DNA of 13,534 bases from Candidatus Cloacimonadota bacterium (lineage in GTDB: Bacteria; Cloacimonadota; Cloacimonadia; Cloacimonadales; Cloacimonadaceae): the NCBI GenBank assembly GCA_023230795.1, contig JALNWR010000054.1:1-13534 (forward strand), written 5' to 3'. The notes under the pieces were generated by a model that was not told where the DNA came from, ran no database searches, and saw only the letters and a list, made by a program, of their open reading frames with translations. Below, piece after piece: positions 8,303-13,534 of this stretch (the first letter of the stretch is position 1; every line of letters starts with the position of its first letter). Made by a program: the position numbers and the translations under genes.

Positions 8303-9262
8303 TTAGTTTCTGAAATTGTAATTTACAGTGATTTGATTGATGAGTCCCAGATCCCCATAGGATGCCAGAGCATAATCTAAATCGAATTTGCCAGTTTTCC
8401 AACCCAGGCCAAGGCTGCCGCCGCCCAGGTATCCCAAAAAGCTGCCCATGTGATAATCTGCAGCATTGCTTTTGAAGCCGCCCCGGATGGCCAGATTTGG
8501 ATGCAGGAAATACTCCAGCCCCAAACGTAGCAGGATCTTGTCGCCACCGGATTTGCCAATATCTATCGCCGAGATCAAATCATCACGCATTCGCAAAGAT
8601 AATCCCGCATTATAGGTGAACGGCAATTTTTCCTTGTATTTGGCATCCGTATAATAAGAGCTCTGAAATCCGATGTTACGCAGGTTGAGCCCTACTTTGA
8701 CCTTTTCGTTTACCGTATGATGAAGTGCCCCTATGTCTATCATCACAGCTGTGGCACTGGCATCGTCAATGCTGTCATAGATAAATTTCAGGCTTCCGCC
8801 CAAATCCAGCGCCGGGCTGATATAGCGAGCCATAGAAGCTGAAGCTATCAGACTCTGCGCCCCAAAGCTGTCTCCGGTTTCGATCAATTCTCCGGAGGGG
8901 CTGATTTCGGTGCGGTCCATGTTCCCACTATTCCAATAGCGTAAACTGGCACCATAGGCCACAAAGATGTCTTTGGGATACACGTAATCTATGCTTCCGC
9001 CGCCACTACCTACAAAATGATCCATAAAAGTGGCAGCCACAGCAGCATTCGGTGCCCGTAAGATGGCAGCAGGATTAAAGGTAAGCGAGCCGGCATTTTC
9101 AGCCAGACCGGTTACGGCTCCTCCCATGGCCATGGTTTTGGCGTTATATATCAATTTCAGAGTATCAAATCCGGCATTGCCGGCATCTTCACTCTGGGCG
9201 GCCAGAGCTGCGAGGCTACTTAGCAGCAGCAGCGTTAATAGTATCTTGCATTGCTTGAACAT
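8303..9262 (-). CDS. PorV/UPF0164-family outer-membrane beta-barrel protein
   Basis: About 319 residues with an N-terminal signal peptide (hydrophobic KILLTLLLLSSLAALAA, cut before QSED). The mature N-terminus has the family hallmark: an aliphatic stretch, then KTMAMGGAVTGLAENAGSLT followed by FNPAAI, as in PorV/PorQ/UPF0164 proteins (typically A-x-GGA...NPAG). The rest is alternating amphipathic strands with Gly/aromatic girdles, ending in Phe-Arg-Asn as barrel proteins often do. PorV is the T9SS outer-membrane component that shuttles CTD cargo, and a T9SS-tagged propeller is encoded in this window. Whether this is a true PorV or another UPF0164 paralogue cannot be settled by eye. Start choice: ATG at 9262 lies 10 nt from AGGAG, while an in-frame TTG at 9268 lies 4 nt from it; I prefer ATG. 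The 5' end overlaps the upstream EIIA gene by 47 nt; glyS follows 15 nt downstream. Confidence 0.85.
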   Translation of the reverse strand: MFKQCKILLTLLLLSSLAALAAQSEDAGNAGFDTLKLIYNAKTMAMGGAVTGLAENAGSLTFNPAAILRAPNAAVAATFMDHFVGSGGGSIDYVYPKDIFVAYGASLRYWNSGNMDRTEISPSGELIETGDSFGAQSLIASASMARYISPALDLGGSLKFIYDSIDDASATAVMIDIGALHHTVNEKVKVGLNLRNIGFQSSYYTDAKYKEKLPFTYNAGLSLRMRDDLISAIDIGKSGGDKILLRLGLEYFLHPNLAIRGGFKSNAADYHMGSFLGYLGGGSLGLGWKTGKFDLDYALASYGDLGLINQITVNYNFRN

Positions 9263-9689
9263 GTTCAAATAGCTCCTGATCAGAGTTTGATCCGAGCAGT
9301 TTAGCTCGGTTTTTGTCCTGTCTGAGATATTCCGACAGGCTGCGGAGGATAAGCATGTATTCCTGGTTCGAATTTTGAGGCACCGCGATCATAAAGATCA
9401 GATTCACCGGCTCGTTATCGACAGCCCCAAAATCCAAAGCTTCCTCTAACATGCAAACCGCAATTTTCAGACAATTTACCGTAAGGTCACGGGCATGAGG
9501 AATGGCTATTCCACGTCCTATGCCGGTGCTCATGATCTCTTCACGGCCTTTCACCGCATTCAGATAGCGATCTGGGAAACTCAAACATCCGCTGTCTGAA
9601 AGCAGCCCGGCCATGTAGTCCAGGCAATCACCTTTACTTTTAAAAGCATCCACGATGCGTACTAATTCGGGTTTAAATAGTGCGTTCAT
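9216..9689 (-). CDS. PTS EIIA-type-2 domain protein (PtsN-like regulator)
   Basis: A 157-residue stand-alone EIIA domain of the fructose/mannitol/PtsN family. It accepts phosphate on a histidine from HPr or its nitrogen-branch homologue. The signature GRGIAIPHAR (58-67) holds the phospho-acceptor His65. DFGAVDNEPVNLIFMIAVP (86-104) and the following ILRSLSEYLRQ helix are also typical. No EIIB, EIIC, EI or HPr gene lies nearby, so a regulatory role is more likely than sugar transport; this is inference. The ATG at 9689 has only a weak GGA about 6 nt upstream. The gene lies 56 nt after the histidine-kinase gene and overlaps the PorV-like gene by 47 nt in another frame, which suggests coupling. 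Its C-terminus is a short Ala run. A possible promoter lies just upstream. Confidence 0.9.
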   Translation of the reverse strand: MNALFKPELVRIVDAFKSKGDCLDYMAGLLSDSGCLSFPDRYLNAVKGREEIMSTGIGRGIAIPHARDLTVNCLKIAVCMLEEALDFGAVDNEPVNLIFMIAVPQNSNQEYMLILRSLSEYLRQDKNRAKLLGSNSDQELFEHVQAMQDTINAAAAK

Positions 9690-9717
9690 CTTCTATCCAC
9701 ATATTTAGTAAAGAGGC

Positions 9718-9745
9718 ATTATTTTGAACTCGGTCTTATAGTCAA
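9718..9745 (-). promoter_or_regulatory. Possible promoter of the ptsN-like / porV-like / glyS / pta block
   Basis: On the minus strand TTGACT (9745-9740), immediately after the kinase stop codon, is followed after 16 nt by AATAAT (9723-9718). Transcription would start near 9711, about 20 nt before the EIIA start codon. It fits a new transcription unit in the 56-nt gap but is a sequence match only. Confidence 0.4.
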
Positions 9746-10921
9746 TCAAATTCTCCCTGGGAGAGTCAAAGAAAACTCGGTACCATGGCTTAGTTTACTT
9801 TCCACCTGGATTTCACCGCCCAGAAGTCTGACAAAATTATCCACCAATATCAGGCCCAGCCCACTCCCGCTTTCGTTTGCCGTACCATATTCTCTAAGTT
9901 CGTTATCGATGCTAAACAGGTTTTGTAGATGCCGGCGCGAAATGCCAATCCCATTGTCCTTCACACTTGCCCAAATCCGATCTCTACCGCATCTGAGCTG
10001 CACAATGATTTTGCTATGGGGATGTGAATATTTCAATGCGTTTGAAATCAGATTTCGGAAAATCGAGGAAAGCATCCGAATATCGCTTTCCACCATGCAT
10101 TCTTCCTCGTGCTCGAAAACAATCTCAATGTCTTTTTGTGTAAAGGACTTACGATAGTGCTCAATAGCATATTCTACAGTCTTTGTTATCGATAAAATTT
10201 CTTTTTGAACCTGCATCTGCCCGGTTTGTAATTTTGCCCAGTCCAGGAGGTTTTCCAAAAGCGTAAAAATCCCACGGGCAGCACTGTTTACCTGTAAAAA
10301 AGCATCTTCGATCTGAGCCCGGTCAAAACTCTCGTAATTTTCAGCGGCAAATTCCGATAAAGAGATTATAGCATAAACCGGATTCTGCAAATCGTGTGCG
10401 ACCAGCGAGAAAAACCGGTCCTTCTTGATGTTGAGATTTGCAAGCTCCTCTGCTGCTTGTTTCAATTTCTCTTCCGCTTTGTGCCGGGATGAGACATCCA
10501 TGATTAGTCCATCCAAAAAAGGCGTATTACGATTGAGGTCATAAACAGCATTTCCTTTTTCCCAGACCCATTTTATCGTTCCGCTCTTGCAGACTATCCG
10601 ATATTCCAGCTGATACTGGGTCTGCTTCTTAATCGCATCGTTTATAACGCTGCGCACCAGTTGCCGATCTTCCCTGTAAATCAAGTCGCTATAGCTCAGG
10701 GAACTATTGTCGATCAAGTCATCGGCACGGTAGCCGGTCAAATCTATACACCCTTCCGATATAAATAGCATAGACCACTGAGAATCGTTTTTGCACCGAT
10801 AAGCCATCCCCGGGAGATTGTGCATAAGATTTGGCAGCAAACCCGGACTGATCCCATTGAGCGCACTTTCAGCATGCTTCAGAGAGATATTTTCATTCGT
10901 TTTGCTTTCATTAACTTCCAT
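9746..10921 (-). CDS. Orphan PAS-domain sensor histidine kinase
   Basis: A soluble two-component sensor kinase; no response regulator is in the window. From the ATG at 10921 it has 391 residues. Residues about 30-145 form a PAS_3-type fold (FISEGCIDLTGYRADDL, then EYRIVCKSGTIKWVWEKGNAVYD), which here would sense an unknown cue in the cytoplasm. A short coiled coil leads to HisKA with FFSLVAHDLQNPVYAI, phospho-acceptor His176. HATPase_c follows: N-box FRNLISNALKYS, G1 DNGIGIS and G2 GSGLGL, all intact. The H-box has HDLQNP, a common variant of HDLRNP. The frame stays open upstream to a TTG at 11095 (449 residues), but that extension looks like AT-rich non-coding sequence with no clear domain. 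No good Shine-Dalgarno precedes either start, so the start is uncertain. There is no convincing transmembrane helix. It lies 56 nt before the EIIA gene. Confidence 0.9.
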   Translation of the reverse strand: MEVNESKTNENISLKHAESALNGISPGLLPNLMHNLPGMAYRCKNDSQWSMLFISEGCIDLTGYRADDLIDNSSLSYSDLIYREDRQLVRSVINDAIKKQTQYQLEYRIVCKSGTIKWVWEKGNAVYDLNRNTPFLDGLIMDVSSRHKAEEKLKQAAEELANLNIKKDRFFSLVAHDLQNPVYAIISLSEFAAENYESFDRAQIEDAFLQVNSAARGIFTLLENLLDWAKLQTGQMQVQKEILSITKTVEYAIEHYRKSFTQKDIEIVFEHEEECMVESDIRMLSSIFRNLISNALKYSHPHSKIIVQLRCGRDRIWASVKDNGIGISRRHLQNLFSIDNELREYGTANESGSGLGLILVDNFVRLLGGEIQVESKLSHGTEFSLTLPGRI

Positions 10922-10929
10922 GATAATCA

Positions 10930-10960
10930 AGCTTGTAAAAGTTACAAAAAGTGTCAAGCT
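10930..10960. promoter_or_regulatory. Nested inverted repeat upstream of the histidine-kinase gene
   Basis: Outer arms AGCTTG (10930-10935) and CAAGCT (10955-10960) enclose an inner perfect repeat TTGTAA-AAG-TTACAA (10933-10947). It starts 9 bp upstream of the preferred ATG, next to a TTGACA-like hexamer on the minus strand. The position suits an operator or a leader hairpin. If the longer TTG start is used, it would lie inside the coding region. Confidence 0.3.
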
Positions 10961-11104
10961 GGATTTTTTTAGTATCACAGACTGGTGCAATCTAAACTTC
11001 CGAAACTGCTGAACTTCTGGCTGCTTTCTTTGTTCTGTGATTGGCTCTAAAATAATGTTCTTTAATGGCCATTTATGTTTATAAAAAAGGCTCAAAAGCT
11101 ATTG

Positions 11105-11202
11105 CCTTAAAAGACTTTAGGTGCCGGTTTTAACCGGCACGCCCCGGAGCAGCCATCCAGCCAAGACTTCTTCCTGGCCTTTGAAGGCCAGGCACACGGA
11201 CT
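11105..11202 (+). repeat. Two-hairpin structured repeat, copy A (inverted partner of copy B)
   Basis: A 98-nt element. It starts with CCTTAAAAGACTTTAG, then a hairpin at 11121-11140 (9-bp stem). A linker ending in CAAGACTTCTTC follows, then a second hairpin at 11173-11192 (8-bp stem CCTGGCCT, loop TTGA), then GCAC. The same design occurs inverted at 11381-11477. An 82-codon ORF antisense to it (11365-11117) is judged spurious. The design resembles REP/BIME-type elements, but I recognise no named family. Confidence 0.75.
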
Positions 11203-11380
11203 TATTATTTTCACGTTTACGATAGACTATACAAGCGCACTCCGAATTGAGACTCATCTGATTATACAAGGGGAGAGAGGGTTGAAGGAGTTTAGAAGGT
11301 TTAGGTAGTTGAGAGGGTTTAGGCTCTGTATCCATCCTTTTCGCAGCTAAATTGAGATTATACACGTAAAGATAAATATA
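11203..11380. other. Spacer between the inverted hairpin elements
   Basis: A 178-nt non-coding stretch. It has a purine-rich block (about 11269-11325) with three degenerate copies of a GGTTTAGG-like unit about 10-20 nt apart. The short words AATTGAGA and GATTATACA occur twice: first separated by 7 nt (11245-11268), then overlapping (11350-11364), like a repeat with an internal deletion. No gene, promoter or terminator is evident. Confidence 0.45.
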
Positions 11381-11477
11381 GCTGCGGGTGCCCCGCCTTC
11401 AAAGACGGGGAAAAAGTCTTGTCGCGAGTGTCAGCCTCGAGAATGGCGGCTAAGCCGCCAGCTAAAGTCTTTCAAGG
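11381..11477 (-). repeat. Two-hairpin structured repeat, copy B (inverted partner of copy A)
   Basis: Read on the minus strand from 11477, it begins CCTTGAAAGACTTTAG (15 of 16 identical to copy A). A hairpin at 11460-11444 (TGGCGGC/GCCGCCA) follows, then a linker ending CAAGACTTTTTC aligned with copy A, then a hairpin at 11410-11391 with the same loop neighbourhood (CTTTGAAGGC), then GCAC. The stems differ from copy A by paired changes that keep the helices. One pair is U-G only on the element's own sense strand, which hints that it works as RNA or single-stranded DNA in that orientation. Confidence 0.75.
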
Positions 11478-11484
11478 CAAACGG

Positions 11485-11559
11485 AACAAACAGGCATCTA
11501 TCATAATATTTAGATTCTGCTATCATCTAAGGCAAAATGAATAAACAGATATCTATCAT
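11485..11559 (+). repeat. Pair of 20-bp direct repeats
   Basis: 11485-11504 and 11540-11559 match at 17 of 20 positions around the core AAACAG..(A)TCTATCAT. All three differences are transitions. Spacing between starts is 55 nt. No gene is associated. Confidence 0.5.
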
Positions 11560-11693
11560 CCTAAGCATGAAAAAAACAGCTTAGCTCTCATCTTGAGCCA
11601 GTATCAAGGGATATCGCCTGAGGCCTTTTTTCCTCTCTGATATCCAGACTTTGGAGCAGGCTTGCCTTTTCGGCCAACTTGCAGCCAACTCGT

Positions 11694-11739
11694 TTTTAAC
11701 TCGAGTCCACTCGAAGCTTCGAGTCATCTCGAGTTAAAA
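11694..11739. repeat. 46-bp near-perfect palindrome
   Basis: Arms of 12 bp (TTTTAACTCGAG at 11694-11705 and CTCGAGTTAAAA at 11728-11739) and an inner perfect palindrome ACTCGAAGCTTCGAGT (11709-11724) are interrupted only by a 3-nt mismatch on each side. As RNA it would form a very stable hairpin on either strand. No T run follows in either direction outside the arms themselves, so it is not a standard terminator, though its own A/T ends could serve weakly both ways. Confidence 0.6.
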
Positions 11740-11915
11740 CCAAGTTAAAATCAAATTCAAGGCAGGAGCAGTGGGTGGCTTGCGCAAGAGATACTTTCTT
11801 GCTTCGCATCTGCTATAACAAAAAACAGGTCGGGTTTTGCCAGAAGGTCTGAGGCTACTTTTCCCCAGACAAAGCGCAAGCTGCTATAGAGTCGCCACTG
11901 CATGTCAGTCACGGA

Positions 11916-13151
11916 TTATTTCAAGATCACAAACTTGCCGCTTTCTGTGCCCTGGCTTGTAATAATCCGGTAAAAATAGCAGCCGGAACTGAGCTTCGTG
12001 GTGTCCAGGTTTAGCTCTGTCCCCTCAAGGTGTGTTTCCTGAAGCAATTGTCCTTTGAGATTGAATATTTTCAAATCTGCCTTCAAGCTCCTTTCGCTTT
12101 TGATCTTAAGGCTTGTTCCCATAGGCAGGGGATTGGGATATACGCAGATTCGTGCCTGTGTAATCAGATCATCTTCCACCGGGCTGGGGCTGGGCTCCAA
12201 TTTCAAGTCTGTGGGCATCATGCCTACCGTGTATTCTTTGATGAGGCTAAGATCGGGATGCAAAAGTAAAACACTGGCATTTGATCCCCACTGGGGAGTC
12301 AGGATCACTATAGCAGAGGAGCTTCCGGTAAGGTCTGAGCCTCCAATGGGCAGGGGATTGTCGCTGCCATTGAGCATCTCATAGCTGAGGGCATGATAGC
12401 GATAAATATGATTTCCAGAGCTATCGGCCACCCAGGCAAGATGATCTGCATCGATCCAGATATTGCCGGGGGTGCCGCCCAGCTCTATAGTCTGAATCAG
12501 GCTGTCATTCTGAGTATCGAAGATCATTATGCTGCCGCCTATATCCGCCCAATTGCCTGTGCAGGAAACATGCAGATAGCCTTCATGCCAGCGTAGATAC
12601 TGGGGATTCAGCCTCACTGGCAAGGTATCGAACACGGAAAAGGAAGGAAGGTCTATCACCGAAACCGAACTGCCGGCATAGTTTTGAGCGTAATCTCCGG
12701 CATTTGTAGTATAAAGCTTATCTCCCACCACACACAGAGCCTCGGGAGCCGTACCTACTTGCAAGCTGGCTATCACTTCTCCGTTGCTGGCATCCATTTT
12801 GTAAACCCTCGCAGTAAACAGGCCGGTAATATAAAGATAGCCTTCATGCAGGACGGCATCCCAGGGGTTGCTGCCCAATTCTACCAGATAGTTGGCTAAT
12901 GAATTGCCGCCGGATTTGTCTATCTTTTGGATGGTGTTGTCACCGGAATTCACCGCATAAAGATAGTCTTCGCCCACCACTACTTTATTGGGCACATTAC
13001 CCAAAATGCTGAAGGTATTTTGCACCTGATCGCTGGAAGTATCGATCCGGCTCAGAGTGCGGGATTGTGAATTTACTACGTAGATGAGATCTGCTCCCAA
13101 AAGGCTGAGAGCTATCAACATCAGTAGCAAAAGCGCTGTCTTGTTTTTCAT
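11916..13151 (-). CDS. Secreted YVTN/YncE-like seven-bladed beta-propeller with T9SS type-A sorting domain; probable cobalamin-capture protein (BtuG-like)
   Basis: A 411-residue exported protein. Residues 1-20 are a signal peptide (hydrophobic core ALLLLMLIALSLLGA, no lipobox Cys). Residues 21 to about 318 contain seven repeats of the YVTN/YncE type, starting near 21 (LIYVVNSQSRTLSRID), 62 (YLYAVNSGDNTIQKID), 104 (GYLYITG), 144 (DKLYTTNAGD), 191 (GYLHVSC), 236 (DHLAWVADSSGNHIYRY) and 278 (SSAIVIL). After a Pro-rich linker, residues 335-411 form a Por-secretion C-terminal sorting domain (VYPNPLPMGTSLKI, LKIFNLKGQLL, LSSGCYFYRI, GKFVILK). The cobalamin riboswitch directly upstream implies control by B12. 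Bacteroides BtuG is a propeller in such loci that hands B12 to BtuB. Function here is inferred from fold plus riboswitch, and no BtuB lies downstream. The ATG at 13151 has GAGGTG 9 nt upstream. Confidence 0.9.
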   Translation of the reverse strand: MKNKTALLLLMLIALSLLGADLIYVVNSQSRTLSRIDTSSDQVQNTFSILGNVPNKVVVGEDYLYAVNSGDNTIQKIDKSGGNSLANYLVELGSNPWDAVLHEGYLYITGLFTARVYKMDASNGEVIASLQVGTAPEALCVVGDKLYTTNAGDYAQNYAGSSVSVIDLPSFSVFDTLPVRLNPQYLRWHEGYLHVSCTGNWADIGGSIMIFDTQNDSLIQTIELGGTPGNIWIDADHLAWVADSSGNHIYRYHALSYEMLNGSDNPLPIGGSDLTGSSSAIVILTPQWGSNASVLLLHPDLSLIKEYTVGMMPTDLKLEPSPSPVEDDLITQARICVYPNPLPMGTSLKIKSERSLKADLKIFNLKGQLLQETHLEGTELNLDTTKLSSGCYFYRIITSQGTESGKFVILK

Positions 13152-13155
13152 TATT

Positions 13156-13190
13156 GTTCACCTCTTTTCTTACTGTGACTTGAGATGAAC
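13156..13190 (-). promoter_or_regulatory. Shine-Dalgarno-sequestering hairpin of the cobalamin riboswitch
   Basis: On the minus strand GTTCATCTC (13190-13182) pairs over 9 bp, with one G-U, with GAGGTGAAC (13164-13156), which contains the propeller gene's Shine-Dalgarno. The loop is 17 nt. It lies about 40 nt after the aptamer and suits a translational off-switch. The aptamer's L5 loop (CCU, 13350-13348) could also pair with the AGG of this site; that part is speculative. Confidence 0.6.
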
Positions 13191-13230
13191 TTTTTGGACG
13201 GAAATATTCCCATTGCTCCGGGGAAATTCC

Positions 13231-13400
13231 CATACTTGCTGGCAGGTTTCCTGGCTCACAGCGGTTTGCTTTCTTATAAGCATTGAGGCGCCTTCCCATC
13301 GATAAAGACAGTGACTCCTCAAACCTTTATGCTGCATACAGTGGCGGAGGCCGCTTCGGTTTTGAATTCCCTATTACCTATACTCGCACCATCAAGTCAC
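13231..13400 (-). promoter_or_regulatory. Cobalamin (B12) riboswitch aptamer
   Basis: Binds adenosyl- or another cobalamin and normally lowers expression of B12 uptake or synthesis genes. On the minus strand: GGT at 13390-13388, GGGAA at 13371-13367, P5 GCGG-CCT-CCGC (13354-13344), CACTGTA (13343-13337), a second CACTG (13313-13309), GGGAAGGCG (13297-13289) and the near-invariant B12 box GAGCCAGGAAACCTGCC (13257-13241). A P1 helix closes it: ACTTGAT (13397-13391) with AGCAAGT (13240-13234). These elements are in canonical order and spacing. The only gene it can control in this window is the beta-propeller starting 80 nt downstream. Confidence 0.94.
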
Positions 13401-13423
13401 AGAGCCATTATTTTGCTGGGGGG

Positions 13424-13429
13424 ATTATA
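13424..13429 (-). promoter_or_regulatory. Probable -10 box for the riboswitch transcript
   Basis: A perfect TATAAT on the minus strand would place the transcription start near 13417, about 20 nt before the aptamer's P1 helix. No good -35 hexamer is found 15-18 nt upstream (TGCCTG at 17 nt), so the assignment rests on the -10 match and its position. Confidence 0.4.
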
Positions 13430-13440
13430 GTCAAGTATAG

Positions 13441-13534
13441 GTTTTACAGGCATTCCCCCATTTTATGAGAGTCTGATTATGGACTGGTCGGTATTTGCTA
13501 TCTGAAATGCCGTCCCTACAGGACTCTATAACCC
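13441..13534. other. Right-edge intergenic sequence, no gene seen
   Basis: No supported ORF. The plus-strand stretch GTCCCTACAGGAC (13512-13524) is a 4-bp-stem, 5-nt-loop inverted repeat, preceded by AAATGCC. It resembles the conserved ends of REP-like repeats seen in FCB genomes, but the copy cannot be confirmed because the window ends here. Confidence 0.25.

Larger units (their letters stand above)
11478..11915. other. Non-coding intergenic region with assorted hairpins
   Basis: No credible gene is seen in this 438-nt stretch between the propeller gene and the repeat pair. It holds a direct-repeat pair (11485-11559), a hairpin at 11609-11645 (GGATATC/GATATCC outer arms, GAGG/CCTC inner arms), the large palindrome at 11694-11739 and a hairpin at 11847-11870. 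The last could help end the propeller transcript, but the nearest minus-strand T run (11825-11820) is 21 nt beyond it, so it is not a canonical terminator. Confidence 0.6.

Noticed and set aside
9746..11095. 449-residue version of the histidine kinase from TTG at 11095
   Set aside because: The extra 58 residues come from AT-rich, promoter-like sequence with an inverted repeat and have no recognisable domain. I prefer the ATG at 10921 but cannot exclude the longer form.
11117..11365. 82-codon minus-strand ORF in the intergenic region
   Set aside because: Its C-terminal third is the antisense of hairpin repeat A, the middle is a low-complexity Pro/Lys/Ser stretch from a degenerate GGTTTAGG-like repeat, and no domain or convincing ribosome binding site is seen.
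11847..11870. Hairpin GTCTGGGG/CCTCAGAC (minus strand) as terminator of the propeller gene
   Set aside because: The T run lies 21 nt beyond the stem rather than directly after it, so the site does not fit an intrinsic terminator.
12997..13299. 100-codon minus-strand ORF over the riboswitch and the start of the propeller gene
   Set aside because: It translates the aptamer and the propeller's signal-peptide region in the wrong frame, and the RNA structure explains the sequence.
13230..13440. Alternative long-range helix ATACTTG (13438-13432) with CAAGTAT (13238-13232) as the riboswitch P1
   Set aside because: The closer strand ACTTGAT (13397-13391) sits at the canonical position just before GGT. 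The distal strand lies upstream of the probable transcription start set by TATAAT at 13424-13429, so it may not be transcribed.

Overview
This window looks like a chromosomal piece of a Gram-negative bacterium of the Fibrobacteres-Chlorobi-Bacteroidetes (FCB) superphylum. The gene mix resembles Cloacimonadota, but that placement is inference. Pointers are a TonB-dependent receptor with an N-terminal carboxypeptidase-regulatory-like domain, a PorV/UPF0164-type outer-membrane barrel, a secreted protein ending in a type IX secretion (T9SS) sorting domain, and a two-subunit-type glycyl-tRNA synthetase. All credible genes lie on the minus strand, so the window reads right to left. Several starts are GTG or TTG. 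No tRNA, rRNA, CRISPR array, transposase or phage gene was seen.

Right end (13534 to 11916): a cobalamin riboswitch with a clear B12 box, core motifs and a closing P1 helix precedes one gene. A 9-bp hairpin downstream of the aptamer sequesters that gene's Shine-Dalgarno. The gene encodes a signal peptide, a seven-bladed YVTN/YncE-like beta-propeller and a T9SS type-A C-terminal sorting domain. In Bacteroides, BtuG is a B12-riboswitch-controlled surface propeller that captures cobalamin. The product here looks like a functional analogue exported by T9SS rather than carried as a lipoprotein. This is the most interesting system in the window.

Middle (11915 to 10922): about 1 kb of non-coding DNA. 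It holds an inverted pair of roughly 98-bp elements, each with two strong hairpins whose stems differ by compensatory changes while the linkers are conserved. It also holds a 46-bp near-palindrome and short direct repeats. Left of it is an orphan PAS-histidine kinase.

Housekeeping block (9689 to 2670): a PtsN/EIIA-like regulator, a PorV-like barrel, glyS, pta, a class I aminotransferase, a small one-TM protein and purM are tightly packed. Gaps run from overlaps of 47 and 4 nt to 66 nt, so most are probably co-transcribed, possibly with an extra promoter before purM. glyQ, which often sits beside glyS, is absent here. At the left edge a TonB-dependent receptor starts at 2468 behind a good sigma70-like promoter and runs off the window.

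The genes do not form one pathway. Purine synthesis, acetyl-phosphate formation, amino-acid transamination and glycine charging are core metabolism. The envelope genes (TonB receptor, PorV-like barrel, T9SS-tagged propeller) fit a nutrient-scavenging outer membrane.
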